A DNA stretch of 64,000 bases, taken from NCBI GenBank assembly GCA_013376985.1, contig JACABB010000007.1, positions 1 through 64,000 on the forward strand, in the 5' to 3' direction. The stretch is from Bacteroidales bacterium (GTDB taxonomy: Bacteria; Bacteroidota; Bacteroidia; Bacteroidales; Tenuifilaceae). The position numbers and the translations under genes were made by a program. A model generated the notes under the pieces. The model was not told the DNA's origin, ran no database searches, and saw only the letters and a list, made by a program, of their open reading frames with translations. Of the stretch, positions 62,792-64,000 are shown piece by piece. Every line of letters starts with the position of its first letter. Within the stretch, counting starts at the first letter, position 1.

Positions 62792-63037
62792 AGCAGTATG
62801 ATTTTTAAGTTTTAATAAAATGTTTTATGGTTAACCTTTACTACCAAGACGATTGTAACCTGATAATGTAACACATTTTCATTACAATTTTAAAATACAT
62901 AATGCATTTTGCTGTAAATGAACATTTAGCAACACTAAAAAATAGTAACGTTTATGTAATACTGAATGTATGTTCTACAGGAAGTAGGCTAGCCTAAAGT
63001 ACCTCTTAAAAAGAGGTCAATTTTTTATATAAAATTA
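62792..63037. other. Non-coding gap with possible small-RNA terminator
   Basis: No reading frame is supported. At 62838-62870 the minus strand has GGTTACA and TGTTACA with TCGTC downstream, a candidate ECF promoter. At 63001-63017 ACCTCTT-AAA-AAGAGGT is followed by TCAATTTTTTAT, a terminator-like hairpin with no gene ending at it, so a short transcript may end here. Confidence 0.4.
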
Positions 63038-63068
63038 TTTGGTGACATGAATTTTATTCGTACTTTTG
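63038..63068 (+). promoter_or_regulatory. Promoter of tRNA-Lys
   Basis: TTTG (63038-63041) and TACTTTTG (63061-63068) 19 nt apart match the Bacteroidota promoter, about 80 nt before the tRNA. Confidence 0.72.
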
Positions 63069-63148
63069 CCGCACCTTTAAAAAAAGGAAATTGATCTGAA
63101 AACGATCATTGGGACGCAAGGATAGTCCTTTTTTTTTGTTGATAAATT

Positions 63149-63221
63149 GATTCAGTAGCTCAGTTGGTAGAGCACATCCCTTTTAAGGATGGGGTCCTGG
63201 GTTCGAATCCCAGCTGGATCA
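63149..63221 (+). tRNA. tRNA-Lys (anticodon TTT)
   Basis: A 73-nt cloverleaf. Acceptor GATTCAG pairs with CTGGATC, D arm AGCTCAGTTGGTAGAGC, anticodon stem CATCC/GGATG with loop CTTTTAA (anticodon TTT), T arm GGTTCGAATCC, discriminator A. CCA is not encoded. Confidence 0.96.
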
Positions 63222-63222
63222 C

Positions 63223-63246
63223 AAAAAGCAGCCGAGGCTGCTTTTT
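63223..63246 (+). terminator. Terminator after tRNA-Lys
   Basis: AAAAAGCAGCC pairs with GGCTGCTTTTT with a 2-nt loop, directly behind the tRNA. Confidence 0.88.
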
Positions 63247-63267
63247 GTATTTTATAGAATGTATAAT

Positions 63268-63675
63268 CTAATCTACTTTAACCTTGCACGTATAGGGTAA
63301 TTTAACGCCAGAAAAATCAAAAAGTTCAACTCCCGCCTCTTTCATATCAACATCTTCGGGTTCGTAGTACCAAATTACTTCTACTGGTACTCCCATATGG
63401 GTAAATCCTTCAACAAGTTGAAGAAATGTAAGTAAATATTTATATGAAGCAGAGTTTATATACTTAAAAAAAAGTGAGAGTTGAATTGGTTTGGTTGATT
63501 TAGTTTCCTTAAGTTCTACTTTATACCCTTCAATCCAGTCAATAATTGGATCATAAAATTTAGTAACATTTTCAGGGTGACATACACCTGAAATACTAAA
63601 AATATTGGTTTTAGTGTCGAATTGAACAAAAGGAGAATCCTTAGTTTCAGTAATTATTAATTTTTCCATACTCAA
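63268..63675 (-). CDS. SiaC-like regulatory phosphoprotein (DUF1987)
   Basis: A 135-residue protein of the DUF1987/SiaC family: VQFDTKTNIFSISGVCHPEN, FYDPIIDWIEGY and LFFKYINSASYKYLLTFLQL, where the serines in YINSASYKYL are the expected phosphosite region. SiaC proteins are controlled by a SiaB kinase and SiaA phosphatase and signal to a diguanylate cyclase in other bacteria. It lies 54 nt after a second, related gene cut by the window edge. Confidence 0.85.
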   Translation of the reverse strand: MSMEKLIITETKDSPFVQFDTKTNIFSISGVCHPENVTKFYDPIIDWIEGYKVELKETKSTKPIQLSLFFKYINSASYKYLLTFLQLVEGFTHMGVPVEVIWYYEPEDVDMKEAGVELFDFSGVKLPYTCKVKVD

Positions 63676-63729
63676 AATTATAAAAACTAAACTATAAATT
63701 TAATAATAATTGTAAATTTATTTTAAAAT

Positions 63730-64000
63730 TTAACCTTTTGAAACAAATTGAAACGGAATATTAAGTAATTCGGCAAACTCCTCTCCCGACTCTTCAATTT
63801 CAATATCATGAGGAGGATATGACCAAGTGACAAGTACTTGGTTTCCATTTTTTTGGATATCTCGTATTTTATTAAGTATAATGAGTAGCATTTTTGATGA
63901 AGAGGTATTGAAGTATTCTAGATCAATGTAAAGATTTGTTGTTGGATTTGGATCCAATTTATATTGATCAAGCCATTGAATAAGAGGAGAATAAAAATTC
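63730..64000 (-). CDS. SiaC-like protein (DUF1987), 5' end outside the window
   Basis: Partial gene whose reading frame is open to the right edge of the window. The visible part contains FYSPLIQWLDQYKLDP and YFNTSSSKMLLIILNKIRDI, matching the SiaC pattern of the neighbour, and ends NIPFQFVSKG. The TTG-started shorter frame at 63957 is not the real start. It is tandem with, but clearly diverged from, the 63268-63675 gene, and the two are probably co-transcribed. Confidence 0.82.
   Translation of the reverse strand, partial: NFYSPLIQWLDQYKLDPNPTTNLYIDLEYFNTSSSKMLLIILNKIRDIQKNGNQVLVTWSYPPHDIEIEESGEEFAELLNIPFQFVSKG

Overview
The window looks like a chromosomal piece of an AT-rich member of the Bacteroidota (Bacteroidales-like), probably an anaerobe. 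Evidence: promoters of the Bacteroidota type (a -7 box TAnnTTTG, sometimes with a TTTG about 20 nt upstream) precede many genes; starts lack strong Shine-Dalgarno sites; and several families and gene orders typical of the phylum are present (rpmB-rpmG-DUF4295-ftsY-rimO, a DUF2027/Smr protein, an ECF sigma operon with DUF4252 proteins, DUF6340-like and DUF6588-like envelope proteins). Two tRNA genes (Thr-CGT, Lys-TTT) and the RNase P RNA are present. I see no IS transposase, CRISPR array or prophage.

Layout. 0-6.3 kb: two tandem paralogous membrane-anchored TPR proteins, with intergenic DNA full of repeats: a small MITE-like insertion with a target duplication, a 188-bp tandem repeat rich in short palindromes, and a strictly 21-bp-periodic array. 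6.3-22.9 kb: a purine/selenium catabolic island with SsnA-like aminohydrolase, a one-chain selenium-dependent-type xanthine dehydrogenase, two PLP fold-type-II enzymes, an Lrp/AsnC regulator, YgfK-like flavin/Fe-S oxidoreductase, a MocA/YgfJ-like nucleotidyltransferase and a second, two-subunit molybdenum hydroxylase. 23-28.6 kb: trans-sulfuration PLP enzyme, YgiQ, QueA and the Smr protein. 28.6-30.6 kb: rnpB, then 1.1 kb of non-coding DNA with TTACATATGTAA-type palindromes leading to a small XRE regulator. 30.6-35.6 kb: pyrD followed by a selenium-donor operon (YedF-like, class V desulfurase/lyase-like, DUF3343, SelD) and an unrecognised protein with an ABAB internal duplication. 36-51 kb: housekeeping genes (gyrA, clpC, tpx, rimO, ftsY, ribosomal proteins, cinA, M48 protease, fabG). 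51-59 kb: a Cache-HAMP-GAF-PAS sensor, outer-membrane proteins, rarA, kdsA, cardiolipin synthase. 59-62.8 kb: an ECF sigma/anti-sigma operon with four DUF4252 proteins. The right end has tRNA-Lys and two SiaC-like (DUF1987) proteins, the last cut by the window edge.

How it fits together. The island at 6-23 kb and the operon at 31-35 kb are probably two halves of one system: SelD makes selenophosphate with no selA, selB or selC visible here, which fits the 'orphan SelD' pattern in which selenium becomes a labile ligand of molybdenum hydroxylases. YedF, the class V enzyme, DUF3343 and possibly the adjacent ABAB protein are candidate selenium-handling partners, while the MocA-like protein would mature the molybdenum cofactor. 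The hydroxylases, SsnA and YgfK would act on purines; the two PLP enzymes stand where other purine islands carry other ammonia-releasing enzymes.
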